64,000 nt of DNA. Source: Burkholderia sp. 9120. GTDB taxonomy: Bacteria > Pseudomonadota > Gammaproteobacteria > Burkholderiales > Burkholderiaceae. The DNA lies in NCBI RefSeq assembly GCF_000745015.1, contig NZ_JQNA01000001.1, positions 1,550,001 through 1,614,000 on the forward strand. Direction: 5' to 3'. The translations under genes were made by a program, and so were the position numbers. Below are positions 10,318 through 19,251 of this stretch, piece by piece. Below the pieces are notes generated by a model, which saw nothing but the letters and a program-made list of their open reading frames with translations, had not been told where the DNA came from and did no database searches. How positions within the stretch are numbered: the first letter of the stretch is position 1; each line of letters starts with the position of its first letter.

Positions 10318-11274
10318 ATGAACGATCATATGCAAACGCCGGGGTTGCCGGAAGAGAAGCCTGCGCAAGGGTGCCCGTTTGGGCATGGGAGTTTGGAGGC
10401 TGGGGCTTCTGCTTCTGCAGCTGCTTCTGTAGCTTCTCCTGCGGATTCTTCAGGCGATGGCTGGCATGACGCGCAGCTCGATTTCTCCGAATCGATGAGT
10501 TACGGCGACTATCTGTCGCTCGGGTCCGTGCTCGATGCGCAGCATCCGATGTCGCCGGATCACAATGAGATGCTGTTCATCATTCAGCATCAGACGAGTG
10601 AGCTGTGGATGAAGCTCGCGTTGTATGAGCTGCGCGCGGCGCTGCAGGCCGTGCATCGCGATGAATTGCCGCCGGCGTTCAAGATGCTCGCCCGTGTTTC
10701 GCGGATCATGGAGCAGCTCGTCCAGGCGTGGAGTGTTCTTGCCACGATGACGCCGTCTGAATACACCGCTATGCGGCCGTTTCTTGGGAGTTCTTCCGGG
10801 TTTCAGTCATATCAGTATCGGCAGATTGAGTTTTTGCTCGGCAATAAGAATGAGCAGATGCTGAAGCCGCATGCGCATCGGGCTGAGGTTTTTGCTGAGG
10901 TTAAGGCTTCGCTTGAGGCGCCTTCTTTTTATGATGAGGTTGTGCGGTTGCTGGCGCGGCGGGGGTTTCCTATTTCAGCCTCGCGGTTGGAGCGGGACTG
11001 GACTCAGCCTACCTTGCATGATGCTTCGGTTGAAGCTGCGTGGCTTGAGGTTTATCGGAATCCTTCCCAGTATTGGGAACTGTATGAGATGGCCGAGGAA
11101 CTTGTCGATCTTGAAGATGCGTTTCGGCAGTGGCGGTTTCGACATGTCACTACCGTTGAACGGATTATTGGGTTCAAGCAAGGGACTGGTGGGACTAGTG
11201 GGGCTACCTATCTGCGGAAGATGCTTGATGTGGTTTTGTTTCCTGAGCTTTGGCATGTTCGGACTATGCTTTAG
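10318..11274 (+). CDS. kynA: Tryptophan 2,3-dioxygenase with Cys-Pro-containing N-terminal extension
   Basis: Heme dioxygenase that opens the indole ring of L-tryptophan to N-formylkynurenine, the first step of the pathway. The catalytic core starts near residue 55 ([17 protein letters not shown]) and contains [32 protein letters not shown] and [20 protein letters not shown], all TDO signatures; the last includes the proximal heme histidine. The ~50-residue extension holds a GCPFGH motif followed by a Ser/Ala-rich linker. Codon use shifts strongly along the gene: the 3' half uses many T-ending codons and its coding strand is GT-rich, unlike kynU. It ends just before an inverted-repeat element. 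Confidence 0.97.
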   Translation: MNDHMQTPGLPEEKPAQGCPFGHGSLEAGASASAAASVASPADSSGDGWHDAQLDFSESMSYGDYLSLGSVLDAQHPMSPDHNEMLFIIQHQTSELWMKLALYELRAALQAVHRDELPPAFKMLARVSRIMEQLVQAWSVLATMTPSEYTAMRPFLGSSSGFQSYQYRQIEFLLGNKNEQMLKPHAHRAEVFAEVKASLEAPSFYDEVVRLLARRGFPISASRLERDWTQPTLHDASVEAAWLEVYRNPSQYWELYEMAEELVDLEDAFRQWRFRHVTTVERIIGFKQGTGGTSGATYLRKMLDVVLFPELWHVRTML

Positions 11275-11342
11275 GTAGGGTTTTGGGCCTGCTCGGCGGG
11301 GTGGGGGTTTGGTTGTGGTGTTGGCCTTTACTTGCTGTGTTA
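11275..11342. other. GT-rich spacer between kynA and repeat copy 1
   Basis: The plus strand here is composed almost only of G and T with few C or A, continuing the composition of the kynA 3' end. A matching GT-rich stretch, read on the other strand, lies outside repeat copy 2. No gene or terminator with a T-run was found. Confidence 0.5.
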
Positions 11343-11552
11343 GTGGTCTATTAGCGTTGCCCCTGTGCGGGGCCTACTTCTCTTTGCCGCGGCAAAGAGA
11401 AGTAGGCAAGAGAAAGCCGCTCACACCGCTAATTCTTAAGTGGATTCCCCGCACAGTTGCGGTAGTGGTGCATCTGGAATCCGAGCTCTCGCGCATTTGG
11501 CGTTCGTGACAAGGCAGTCATTCTTCCGGCAGCGCTGCGCGCGCCGCGCGGT
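11343..11552 (+). repeat. Hairpin-rich intergenic repeat, copy 1 (plus orientation)
   Basis: About 210 bases that recur in inverted orientation at 12936-13147. From left to right it has GTGGTCTATTAGCGTTG, a small hairpin (GCCCC and GGGGC arms), a 36-base perfect palindrome at 11372-11407 centred on GCCGCGGC, the conserved block GCCGCTCACACCGCTAATTC, a second small hairpin (CCGCA and TGCGG arms), and a less conserved right part ending near the GCTGCGCGCGCCG motif. Short open frames through it exist in both copies but look like by-products of the repeat, not genes. Family identity is unknown to me; it behaves like a BIME/MITE-type structured repeat. Confidence 0.85.
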
Positions 11553-11634
11553 TGTTCTCGCGGCGCTGCTCTGGTTGGTCGCGTTGCTGCACCTTCGTCG
11601 TGGATCTGGCATGCCGCGCTCTCGTACTCGATTC

Positions 11635-12339
11635 CTAGAACGGGCTCATTACGGGGCTGCCCTTTGTATCCGTAAAGTGGGTATCGACAACCTGGTAAAA
11701 ACCCATCTGCGTATCGGCAACTTCCCATACCGCGAGAATGACCTGGTAGCCAGTGCGATCGGGTAATTGGCATTGATGTATCGTCGGTTGAGCAGGCTTC
11801 AGATCAAACTTCCAATAAGGTTGGCCGTCGTTCTGGATCGTGCAGAACGGCTTCTCGTCGAACTGCGCTCGCATCAGCGGTTTCGCAGGATCCCAACCGG
11901 AACGCGTGATGAAGTAGTTCCAGCGCCGCGTCGCGTGTACCGCCGAATATTCCCACTTGAAAATTTGAATCGAATTGGCCCGCACCGGAATCTTCGTCCA
12001 TCGGTCCGCGGATTGTTCATTCAATACCGCAATGCGCCCGTTCACACTCGATCCGGCAATCTCGCCATCCTTCGGCGGCTGTGCGTTACGCACATCTTGC
12101 GGCGCAAAAAAATCCACCAGGCCCGCCTGCGTGGCGGGGAAAAATTTGCCATTCTCCATCGCGTTGGCCTGCCATGCGTCGACGTTGCAATTGACGTTCT
12201 TTCGCTCCACACACAACACAATACGAGAAGCCGGTTGAGTCAATCGCCCGTGAGCATGAACAAGCGTGACGCCGAATAACGCAGTCAACGCAATGGCCCA
12301 ATGACGCCGCGTGAATGAGCGATACATATTCTCGTACAT
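11635..12339 (-). CDS. Secreted AA10 lytic polysaccharide monooxygenase (chitin-binding protein family)
   Basis: Copper-dependent enzyme that oxidatively cleaves chitin or cellulose. The 234-residue precursor has a signal peptide (basic RSFTRRH, hydrophobic WAIALTALFGVTLV) with predicted cleavage after VHA, so the mature protein begins HGRLTQPASR; this N-terminal histidine is half of the copper histidine brace. The second brace histidine is in the WEYSAVHATRRWNYFIT segment, typical of AA10. It is a single catalytic domain without a carbohydrate-binding module. ATG 12339 is preceded by GGAGAAGAG; an alternative ATG lies 12 bases downstream at 12327. GC content is lower than in neighbours, and the gene sits alone between two inverted repeats, suggesting acquisition. 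Substrate is not decidable. Confidence 0.9.
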   Translation of the reverse strand: MYENMYRSFTRRHWAIALTALFGVTLVHAHGRLTQPASRIVLCVERKNVNCNVDAWQANAMENGKFFPATQAGLVDFFAPQDVRNAQPPKDGEIAGSSVNGRIAVLNEQSADRWTKIPVRANSIQIFKWEYSAVHATRRWNYFITRSGWDPAKPLMRAQFDEKPFCTIQNDGQPYWKFDLKPAQPTIHQCQLPDRTGYQVILAVWEVADTQMGFYQVVDTHFTDTKGSPVMSPF

Positions 12340-12935
12340 GGTCTCTTCTCCATAACACTTCCCCCTATCGCGCCATGGCATCTTCGAAGTGCGATAGAGA
12401 GAACGGTTGACTATCGAACGGCATCGACAGAGGAGCGCGAGCGCGTGATCTCTATGACGATCCGACGGTGATGCAAGGTGTGCCTTGTGCGTACCAACGG
12501 AGAAGGACAACGTGCCTGCCCTCGCACTGACCTCAAAGTAGACGCAAAGTACTAGCCAATGTGCGAGTCCGATGCACGTCAAAATTTCTGACGATGCGCC
12601 GGGGACACGCCAACTCACTCGCACAGGTCATCAACATACACGCGAAATTTGCGACAAGAGCCTCCCGCGCTGCTATGCCGCGGACGTGTCGATCGAGAAT
12701 CAACGACGACGATAAACGCGGGTCACGCCATGAGCGCGAAGAGGAAGAGGAAGAACATCAGCGTCACGAGCGACATGAAATTCGTCGCACGGTCACACGC
12801 GAGAAGATCGAATGCTCGTGATGCGCGAGGAAGAAAAACCCAAGAATATGGAACGCCAAAGCTGGCGACCCACCAAAGAGAAATGCCGCGACTGCGCGAG
12901 AAACCCGCTTAGCAAGGGCCTTGCGTGAACGACCG
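12340..12935. other. Gene-poor segment upstream of the LPMO gene
   Basis: About 600 bases between the LPMO start and repeat copy 2. It must hold the LPMO promoter (minus strand, probably in the AT-richer bases 12340-12420). Several short frames occur but none has a convincing ribosome site, conserved motif or codon bias. A patch at 12736-12765 is purine-rich (AAGAGGAAGAGGAAG). I see no transposase, integrase or RNA gene. Confidence 0.5.
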
Positions 12936-13147
12936 CCACGGCGCGCGCAGCGCCGCCGAAAGAATGACTGCTGTGCCACTGCCGCGAAATGCGCGAGAAC
13001 CCAGATTCCAGATGCACCACTACCGCAACTGTGCGGGGAACCCACTTAAGAATTAGCGGTGTGAGCGGCTTTCTCTTGCCTACTTCTCTTTGCCGCGGCA
13101 AAGAGAAGTAGGTGCCGCCCCGCACAGGGGCAACGCTAATAGACCAC
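12936..13147 (-). repeat. Hairpin-rich intergenic repeat, copy 2 (inverted)
   Basis: Reverse-complement copy of the element at 11343-11552. The central palindrome is 34 bases here (13079-13112); copy 2 carries a few extra bases (GGCAC) between the small GC hairpin and the palindrome, and a few substitutions elsewhere. Conservation is very high from the GTGGTCTATTAGCG end to the CTGGAATC block and fades toward the interior end. Together the copies bracket the LPMO gene as inverted repeats about 1.4 kb apart. Confidence 0.85.
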
Positions 13148-13214
13148 AAGCAAAAGCAACACAACAAAAGGCAAGCCCAACCACCAAACCACCGCACAGG
13201 CCAAAGTCCCAAAA

Positions 13215-13952
13215 CTACCTGGCCGTATACCCCCCATCAACAGCCAAACAAACCCCACTAACCATAGAAGCCCCCTCACTCAGCAAAAACAAAACAGGAA
13301 CAGCGACTTCACGAGACTCAGCAAACCGCCCAAGAGGAATAGCCTTCAAGGCGGGCTCACGCTTAACAGGATCACTCCAGGCCAGCACCGCCATAGGTGT
13401 CAACGTAACCGTAGGATTCACACTATTAACCCGAATCCCAAACTCCCCCAACTCAACACACAGAGAACGAGTCACAGCATCAAGCGCAGCCTTGGAAGCC
13501 GAGTAACTCAAATGATCATCCAGAGCCACAAGCGCAGCTTGGCTAGAGACATTGACGATACTGCCCGCGCGCTTAGCGCCGATCATCCCCAGCGCCACAT
13601 GCTTCGCAACCAGCACGGCCCCCCGAGCATTCACCGCCATCACCCGATCGAAACTAGCCGCCGTGGTATCCACCGCCCGCTCGAGCAACGCGATCCCCGC
13701 ACAATTCACGAGCCCATCGAACACCCCAAGCGATTCGAACGCCTCATCGATGGCGCCTTCATCGCTCACATCGAGCATCAACGGCTCACAACCCGTCTCT
13801 TCAGCCAACCGCGCCAACTCATTCACATTCCGCGCAGCGGCAACAACATGCGCGCCAGAGGCACACAAAGCCTCGACGATAGCCCGCCCAATCCCACTAG
13901 AAGCGCCCGTAACGAGAACCGACCGCCCAGAAAAATCAAAAGTAGCATTCAT
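13215..13952 (-). CDS. SDR oxidoreductase, L-xylulose reductase-like (DCXR-type)
   Basis: Classical short-chain dehydrogenase of 245 residues. Cofactor loop TGASSGIGRAI at residues 16-26, then NCAGIAL, catalytic Ser in NVSSQAAL, and the YSASK catalytic Tyr/Lys pair. The C-terminal VNPTVTLTPMA segment is the pattern of dicarbonyl/L-xylulose reductases, which interconvert xylitol and L-xylulose; substrate is inferred only by resemblance. It is the last gene of the minus-strand operon 21309-13215 and its start overlaps the kinase stop by 4 bases. Its coding strand is unusually GT-rich toward the 3' end, mirroring kynA across the repeat island. Confidence 0.9.
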   Translation of the reverse strand: MNATFDFSGRSVLVTGASSGIGRAIVEALCASGAHVVAAARNVNELARLAEETGCEPLMLDVSDEGAIDEAFESLGVFDGLVNCAGIALLERAVDTTAASFDRVMAVNARGAVLVAKHVALGMIGAKRAGSIVNVSSQAALVALDDHLSYSASKAALDAVTRSLCVELGEFGIRVNSVNPTVTLTPMAVLAWSDPVKREPALKAIPLGRFAESREVAVPVLFLLSEGASMVSGVCLAVDGGYTAR

Positions 13953-15493
13953 GATGTCTGCAACCGATGCATGACCGGCTTCAACGCCGGATACAAATCC
14001 GTATAAATGCCGAACCGCTGTTCATACAGCGCCATCCGCACCGCGTCCGGCTGCGCCCGTTCCACCAGCGTCACCCAACCGCCCTGCGCCTCTTCCCGCG
14101 ACACCAAGCCAACACCCACACCCGCGAGCAGCGCCGCGCCCATCGCCGCCTCGACATCCTGCTCAATCGTATAGACCGGATAACCCGTCACGTCCGCGAT
14201 AATCTGCATCCACAAATCCGAATGCGCGGCGCCGCCCACCACGATCAATTTGTCATCCAGCGACAACGCGCCTTGACGTCCCGCCTCGATGTTGTGCTTC
14301 AGCGCAAAAGACACGCCCTCCAACACCGCGCGATACAAATGCCCCCGCGTATGGAAGAGACTGAGTCCGACAAACGCGCCGCTCGCCTTCGCATCCCACA
14401 CGGGACTCCGCTCGCCCATCAGATACGGCAGGAACATCACCCCATCCGACCCGGCCGGCACGTTCGCGGCGGTTTCCTCGAGCAACCGATGCGGATCGCC
14501 ATGCGGCGTCGCACGCGCCGCCTCGATCTCCGCGTGACAGAACTGCTCGCGATACCACGTCACCGACGCGCCCGCCGTAATCGCGCCGCCGAACACATAA
14601 ATATCGTGCTGCCCATTGAACACGTGCGGCATGCTGATCAACCCATGCCGCGCATCGACGCTCTGATTGATATAACCCCAACACATGCTGGTGCCGATCA
14701 TCGCCACATGCTGCCCCGCGTGCGTGACGCCGGCGGCGAACGTCGCCATCGCCGCATCGACGCCGCCGGCCACGATCGCCGTGCCTGCATCCAATCCAAG
14801 CGTCTCGGTCCATTGCGTTAGCAAGCCGCCCACCACGTCGGACGATTCGACCAATCGCTCCGGCATCATGGTCGCGGGAATGCCGAGCATGTCCAATGCC
14901 TCGTCCGACCAGTCGCGTTTCGCCATATCGTAGATACCGCCGATATTGCCGGCCGAACTGTGATCGACCGCCACCTCGCCGGTCAGCATGTAGATCACGT
15001 ACGCATTCGGCGGCAGGAAATAACGCGTATGCGCCCACCCTTCCGGCTCGTTATCGCGCAACCACAACATCTTCGTATAACCGTAATAGCTGTCCACGCC
15101 ATTACCGGTAATCGTGCGCAGCCGCTCGAGATCGACGTTCGAGCGCACCCATTCCACCTGCGCGGTCGCGCGGCGATCCATCCAGATCAGACACGGATAT
15201 AGCGGCCGCATTTCGCTATCCACCGGAATGCCCGAGCCGCCGTACAGACTGCTCACGCACACCGCCTTGATCGACTTCGCCGCGACGCCCGCCTCCTTCG
15301 CCTTCGCAACGCACGCGGCGATGCACTCCACGACCGCCTTGAACCACACTGCGGGCCATTGTTCGGCCCACAGCGGCTTAGGCGTATCCGGCTGATAGCT
15401 CGACGCATGTTGCGCGACGATCGCGCCGTGCCGGTCGACGAGCAACGCCTTGGTACTCTGCGTGCCGATATCGACGCCGATGACGTAATCCAT
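13949..15493 (-). CDS. FGGY-family carbohydrate kinase
   Basis: A 514-residue sugar kinase with the two actin-like domains of the FGGY family. The N-terminal phosphate loop is GVDIGTQSTKALLVD and the C-terminal domain has VVGGAAHSDLWMQIIADVTG followed by AAMGAALLAG, the usual second nucleotide motif. It lacks the GQMHG motif of the two xylulokinases in this window, so it should phosphorylate a different ketose or polyol. It overlaps the SDR gene by 4 bases and lies 43 bases after the Zn-dehydrogenase gene. A plausible chain is polyol oxidation by a dehydrogenase and then phosphorylation, but the sugar is unknown. Confidence 0.9.
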   Translation of the reverse strand: MDYVIGVDIGTQSTKALLVDRHGAIVAQHASSYQPDTPKPLWAEQWPAVWFKAVVECIAACVAKAKEAGVAAKSIKAVCVSSLYGGSGIPVDSEMRPLYPCLIWMDRRATAQVEWVRSNVDLERLRTITGNGVDSYYGYTKMLWLRDNEPEGWAHTRYFLPPNAYVIYMLTGEVAVDHSSAGNIGGIYDMAKRDWSDEALDMLGIPATMMPERLVESSDVVGGLLTQWTETLGLDAGTAIVAGGVDAAMATFAAGVTHAGQHVAMIGTSMCWGYINQSVDARHGLISMPHVFNGQHDIYVFGGAITAGASVTWYREQFCHAEIEAARATPHGDPHRLLEETAANVPAGSDGVMFLPYLMGERSPVWDAKASGAFVGLSLFHTRGHLYRAVLEGVSFALKHNIEAGRQGALSLDDKLIVVGGAAHSDLWMQIIADVTGYPVYTIEQDVEAAMGAALLAGVGVGLVSREEAQGGWVTLVERAQPDAVRMALYEQRFGIYTDLYPALKPVMHRLQTS

Positions 15494-15536
15494 ACAGTCT
15501 CCGTTTTATTGGCCGCTTATCCCGTCCCGACGAGGC

Positions 15537-16625
15537 TCAGGCGCGCGGCTTCATCAACACCTTGATCGAATCGAGCGAGTTCGCGACCTTGATCGCCTCG
15601 TCCCATTCTTCCAACGAAAAGCCGTGCGTCACGATCCCTTTCGACGTCACCAGTCCGCGCGCCAGCAGATCGATCGCGATCGGATAGCAGTACGGTCCGA
15701 GATGCGCGCCACGCACGTCGAGTTCCTTGCGGTCGCCGATCACCGACCAGTCGAGCGTGGTATCCGCGCCGAACACGGAGAACTCGACGAAACGCCCGAG
15801 CTTGCGAATCAGGTCCATGCCCTGATTCACGCCGATCGGCGCGCCGGTGGTTTCAATATACACATCGCAACCGTAGCCGTCAGTGAGCGAATGAACGATG
15901 TCCAACGCGTCTTCCTGTTTCGGATTGATCGTCACGTCGGCGCCGTATTCGCGCGCGAGCGCGAGCCGTTCTTCCACCAGATCGATCACCACCAGTTTCT
16001 TCGGTGTTTTCAGATGCGCGATTTGCGTCATCATCAGTCCCAGCGGCCCGGCGCCCGCGATCACGACGACGTCGTCGAGTTGCACTTCACCGCGATTGAC
16101 GGTGTGAATCGCACACGCCAATGGTTCGATGATCGCGGCGTCTTCGAGCGAAATGCCATCGGGAATCTTGTGTACGATCGCCGTCGGCGGAATCCGCATG
16201 TACTCGGCCATGCCGCCGTCCGCTACTTCGCGCTGGAAGCCGAAGATGTTGTGCACCTCGCACATCCAGTACTTGCCGGATTTGCAATACCGGCATTTGC
16301 CGCAGGGCACGATCTGTTCAGCGATCACCCGGTCGCCCATCTTTACGCCGAAATGCTCCGCCGCGCCCTCGCCGATCTCTTCGATGAAACCGAAGAACTC
16401 GTGCCCCGGAATCACCGGCGCTTTCACCCACGGGCTCGGGCCGCCCCAGAACATCTTCGCGCCGGAATGGCATTTGCAATCGCTCGCGCAGATACCGCAC
16501 GCGGCAATGCGAATCACCAGTTCATGCGCACGCGCCGTGGGTTTCGACACCTGTTCGACGCGATAGTCTTTCGGTGCATGACAGACAATGGCTGTCATGT
16601 TCTGCTTGTCGGTTTGAGTCGTCAT
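15537..16625 (-). CDS. Zinc-dependent polyol dehydrogenase (erythritol/L-threitol dehydrogenase-like)
   Basis: Medium-chain dehydrogenase of 362 residues. Catalytic zinc ligands: Cys in GICASDC and the GHE motif; structural zinc lobe has four cysteines in CGKCRYCKSGKYWMC. The Rossmann loop GAGPLGLM is followed by an Asp-ended strand (LVVIDLVEE), which favours NAD over NADP. It resembles the group annotated as erythritol/L-threitol dehydrogenases and the rhizobial L-arabinitol/adonitol enzyme LalA, so a C4 or C5 polyol is likely. It is 38 bases after the permease gene and belongs to the same operon. Confidence 0.9.
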   Translation of the reverse strand: MTTQTDKQNMTAIVCHAPKDYRVEQVSKPTARAHELVIRIAACGICASDCKCHSGAKMFWGGPSPWVKAPVIPGHEFFGFIEEIGEGAAEHFGVKMGDRVIAEQIVPCGKCRYCKSGKYWMCEVHNIFGFQREVADGGMAEYMRIPPTAIVHKIPDGISLEDAAIIEPLACAIHTVNRGEVQLDDVVVIAGAGPLGLMMTQIAHLKTPKKLVVIDLVEERLALAREYGADVTINPKQEDALDIVHSLTDGYGCDVYIETTGAPIGVNQGMDLIRKLGRFVEFSVFGADTTLDWSVIGDRKELDVRGAHLGPYCYPIAIDLLARGLVTSKGIVTHGFSLEEWDEAIKVANSLDSIKVLMKPRA

Positions 16626-16663
16626 TGCTGTGGTCCTGCTTGAAATGGGAAGTCAGTGGAGAG

Positions 16664-17671
16664 TTACTTTCTACGGTCGCGGCTGATATAGATCGCCAGC
16701 AAAATGATTCCGCCCTTGATCACGTTCTGCACATACGGATTCACGCCGACCATGTTCAGGCCGTTGTTCAGCACACCGAGCAGCAACGCGCCGATCAACG
16801 TGCCGATGATCGAGCCGCGCCCGCCCGAGATCGAGGTGCCGCCCATCACCACGGCGGCAATCGCGTCGAGTTCGAAGCCGACGCCCGCGTTCGGTTGGCC
16901 GCTCATCAAGCGCGCGGTCAGCACGATCGCGGCAAACGCCGAGGTCAGGCCGGCGATCGAGTAGACGATCAGCTTGACGCGCGCCACGCGCACGCCGGAC
17001 AACCGCGTCGCCTGTTCGTTGCCGCCGATTGCGTACACGTAGCGGCCAAACGGCATGCGTTCGAGCAGCACCCACGCAATCGCGTAGATCACCACCATGA
17101 TCACGACCGGCGCCTGCACGCCGAGAATCTTGCCGCTGCCAAAGAATGCGACCCAATCGGGCAAACCGTCGATCGGATAGCCGCCGGTGTAGATCAGCGC
17201 GAGACCGCGCGCGATCCCCATCGTCGCCAGCGTGACGATGATCGGCGGCATGCCGGCAAACGCGACGAAGAAACCGTTCGCCGCACCGAAGCCGAGGCCG
17301 ACGGCAATGCCAATCGCCAACGCGGCCACAGCGTTCATGCCGGCAACCATCAGCCCTGCCGCGAGCGTGCCCGCCAGCGCCATCACCGAGCCCACCGACA
17401 GATCGATGCCGCCGGTCAGAATCACGCACGTCATCCCCACGGCGATGATGGCGTTGATCGACACCTGGCGCAGCACGTTTTCAATGTTGGCGGCGGAGAG
17501 AAAACTGTCGCTCGCGAACACCATCACGATGCAGACCACCAGCAGGCCAATGAACGGATAGAACACCGTCGAGCGCTTCAATGCGGCCCAGGTGAAGCGC
17601 ATTGGCGCACCCGGCGTGTCGCTGCTAACGGTAGAGGTTTTCGGTGAAGAAGAAGGATTAGGCGTGTTCAT
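16664..17671 (-). CDS. Ribose-type ABC transporter permease (RbsC family)
   Basis: Inner-membrane permease of 335 residues with about 8-10 hydrophobic segments; it belongs to the BPD_transp_2/RbsC family ([41 protein letters not shown]). It should form a homodimer with the ATPase and binding protein encoded just upstream to import a monosaccharide or polyol. I place the start at ATG 17671 (MNTPNPSSS); a start at 17701 would add ten residues of atypical sequence. The start overlaps the end of the ATPase gene by 14 bases. Confidence 0.93.
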   Translation of the reverse strand: MNTPNPSSSPKTSTVSSDTPGAPMRFTWAALKRSTVFYPFIGLLVVCIVMVFASDSFLSAANIENVLRQVSINAIIAVGMTCVILTGGIDLSVGSVMALAGTLAAGLMVAGMNAVAALAIGIAVGLGFGAANGFFVAFAGMPPIIVTLATMGIARGLALIYTGGYPIDGLPDWVAFFGSGKILGVQAPVVIMVVIYAIAWVLLERMPFGRYVYAIGGNEQATRLSGVRVARVKLIVYSIAGLTSAFAAIVLTARLMSGQPNAGVGFELDAIAAVVMGGTSISGGRGSIIGTLIGALLLGVLNNGLNMVGVNPYVQNVIKGGIILLAIYISRDRRK

Positions 17672-19178
17672 GTTTTGCTCCCAGGGAGCCGGCGGTGGCA
17701 TAGGTCATCACGGCATTGGAGTCGATCGCGTCGCCTTCGAGCATCGCTTCGATGCGGCCCTGGCGGAATACGGCGACGCGGTCGCACATGCCGACGATCT
17801 CCGGCAGTTCGGACGAGATCATGATGATCGAGTAGCCGCGCGCGGTGAGTTCGCGCATCAGCAGATAAATTTCGGCTTTGGCGCCGACGTCGATGCCGCG
17901 TGTCGGTTCGTCGAAGATCAGGATGTTGGTGTGATGATTCAGCCAGCGGGCGATCACCACTTTCTGCTGGTTACCGCCCGACAGCGTCGCGACTTCGGTG
18001 TGCATGGTCGGCGCTTTGACGCCCACGCGTTTCATGATGTCGGCGGTGGCGCGCGCTTCGCTGCGCTGGTCGATGAAGAAACGCAGCGAGCGATACTTGC
18101 CAAGGTTGTTGATCGAGATGTTCTGCTTGATCGAGAAGTCGGTGATCAGACCTTCGGTCTTGCGGCTCTCCGGCAGAATGCCGACGCCGGCGCGCAACGC
18201 ATCGGCGGGGTCGGACAATTTCGCGGCCGCACCGTTGATGCGAATCTCCTTCACGTACGCCGGATCCGCGCCGATCACCGCGAGCGCGGTTTCCGTGCGG
18301 CCTGAACCCACGAGACCCGCGAAACCGAGAATCTCGCCTTCACGCAGCGCGAAACTCAGCACGGGGCTGTCCTTCAGCAATTGCAGCTTCTGAACCTCCA
18401 GCACGATTTTCGCGTCGGCATGCAAGGGCGGCTTCGGCGGAAAGCTGCTTTCAATGCGGCGGCCCACCATCATTTCCACGAGGCGGCCCACGTCGGATTC
18501 GGCCACTTCCGTCATACCGACGTATTGCCCATCGCGCAGCACCGTGATGCGGTCGCACACTTCGAAGATCTCTTCGAGGTGGTGCGAGATGAAAATCATC
18601 GCCACGCCCTGCTGTTTCAGATCGCGCATGATCGCGAACAGATGCTCGGCCTCGGCAGGCGTGAGCGTCGCGGTCGGCTCATCCAGAATCAGGATGCGCG
18701 CTTCCAGCGACAACGCCTTGCCGATTTCGACGAACTGCTGCTGCGCGACAGAGAGCTCGCGAATCGGCACCGACAGATCGATCGCCACGCCGAGCCGCTG
18801 AAAAATCGCCGCCGCCGTGCGGCGCATCTTGCCGCGTTCGAGCAGGCCCAGGCCGTTCTTCAATTCGCGGCCGAGAAACATGTTCTCCACCGCGTTCAGA
18901 TACGGAATCAGGCTGAATTCCTGGAACACGATGCCGACGCCCGCCGCCACCGCGTCGTGATAGTTCGTGAAATGGCACGCCTCGCCCGCGATCGTGATCG
19001 CGCCTTCATCCGGCTGATAGATGCCGCAGAGGATTTTCATTAGCGTCGATTTGCCGGCGCCGTTTTCGCCAAGCAACGCGTGGATCTCGCCGCGCGCGAT
19101 CTCGAGATGAATGCCTTGCAGCGCTTTCACGCCGGGAAAGCTCTTGGTGATGTTGTCGAGTTTGAGAATGGTGTCCAT
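17658..19178 (-). CDS. Ribose-type sugar ABC transporter ATP-binding protein (RbsA family)
   Basis: Fused double ATPase of 506 residues. N-terminal domain: Walker [13 protein letters not shown] (residues 36-47), signature [11 protein letters not shown] and Walker [14 protein letters not shown]-terminal domain: degenerate P-loop [12 protein letters not shown], signature LSGGNQQKV and Walker [13 protein letters not shown]. This asymmetry is the norm for RbsA/MglA. It powers import through the RbsC-like permease encoded next. The gene is separated from the upstream binding-protein gene by a strong hairpin. Confidence 0.95.
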   Translation of the reverse strand: MDTILKLDNITKSFPGVKALQGIHLEIARGEIHALLGENGAGKSTLMKILCGIYQPDEGAITIAGEACHFTNYHDAVAAGVGIVFQEFSLIPYLNAVENMFLGRELKNGLGLLERGKMRRTAAAIFQRLGVAIDLSVPIRELSVAQQQFVEIGKALSLEARILILDEPTATLTPAEAEHLFAIMRDLKQQGVAMIFISHHLEEIFEVCDRITVLRDGQYVGMTEVAESDVGRLVEMMVGRRIESSFPPKPPLHADAKIVLEVQKLQLLKDSPVLSFALREGEILGFAGLVGSGRTETALAVIGADPAYVKEIRINGAAAKLSDPADALRAGVGILPESRKTEGLITDFSIKQNISINNLGKYRSLRFFIDQRSEARATADIMKRVGVKAPTMHTEVATLSGGNQQKVVIARWLNHHTNILIFDEPTRGIDVGAKAEIYLLMRELTARGYSIIMISSELPEIVGMCDRVAVFRQGRIEAMLEGDAIDSNAVMTYATAGSLGAKHEHA

Positions 19179-19193
19179 CGGGTGCTCCTCTGC

Positions 19194-19244
19194 GGCGCGC
19201 CACCGTGTCGCTCGTCAGGCAAAGCGAACACGGTGCGGCGCGCC
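19194..19244 (-). terminator. Strong intercistronic hairpin after the binding-protein gene
   Basis: GGCGCGCC (19194-19201) plus ACCGTGT pairs with ACACGGT (19228-19234) plus GGCGCGCC (19237-19244), giving 15 bp with a 2-base bulge and a ~19-base loop. It lies wholly between the binding-protein stop and the ATPase start, without a T-run. Such structures commonly protect the upstream mRNA from 3' decay or partly attenuate, so that more binding protein than membrane components is made; that role is inferred. Confidence 0.65.
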
Positions 19245-19251
19245 TGTCGTC

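Noticed and set aside
11440..11766. Short frame across repeat copy 1 that has a similar frame in repeat copy 2
   Set aside because: The similarity is explained by the repeat itself; no ribosome site, and the frames diverge right after the repeat ends.
12723..12776. Minus-strand 17-codon hydrophobic frame (MSLVTLMFFLFLFALMA)
   Set aside because: It looks like a tiny membrane peptide, but there is no ribosome site, and it lies in a low-complexity purine/pyrimidine-rich patch of a gene-poor region, so chance is the better explanation.
11343..13147. Composite transposon or integron
   Set aside because: No transposase or integrase gene, no target-site duplication that I could see, and no attC-like core; only the inverted repeats are certain.
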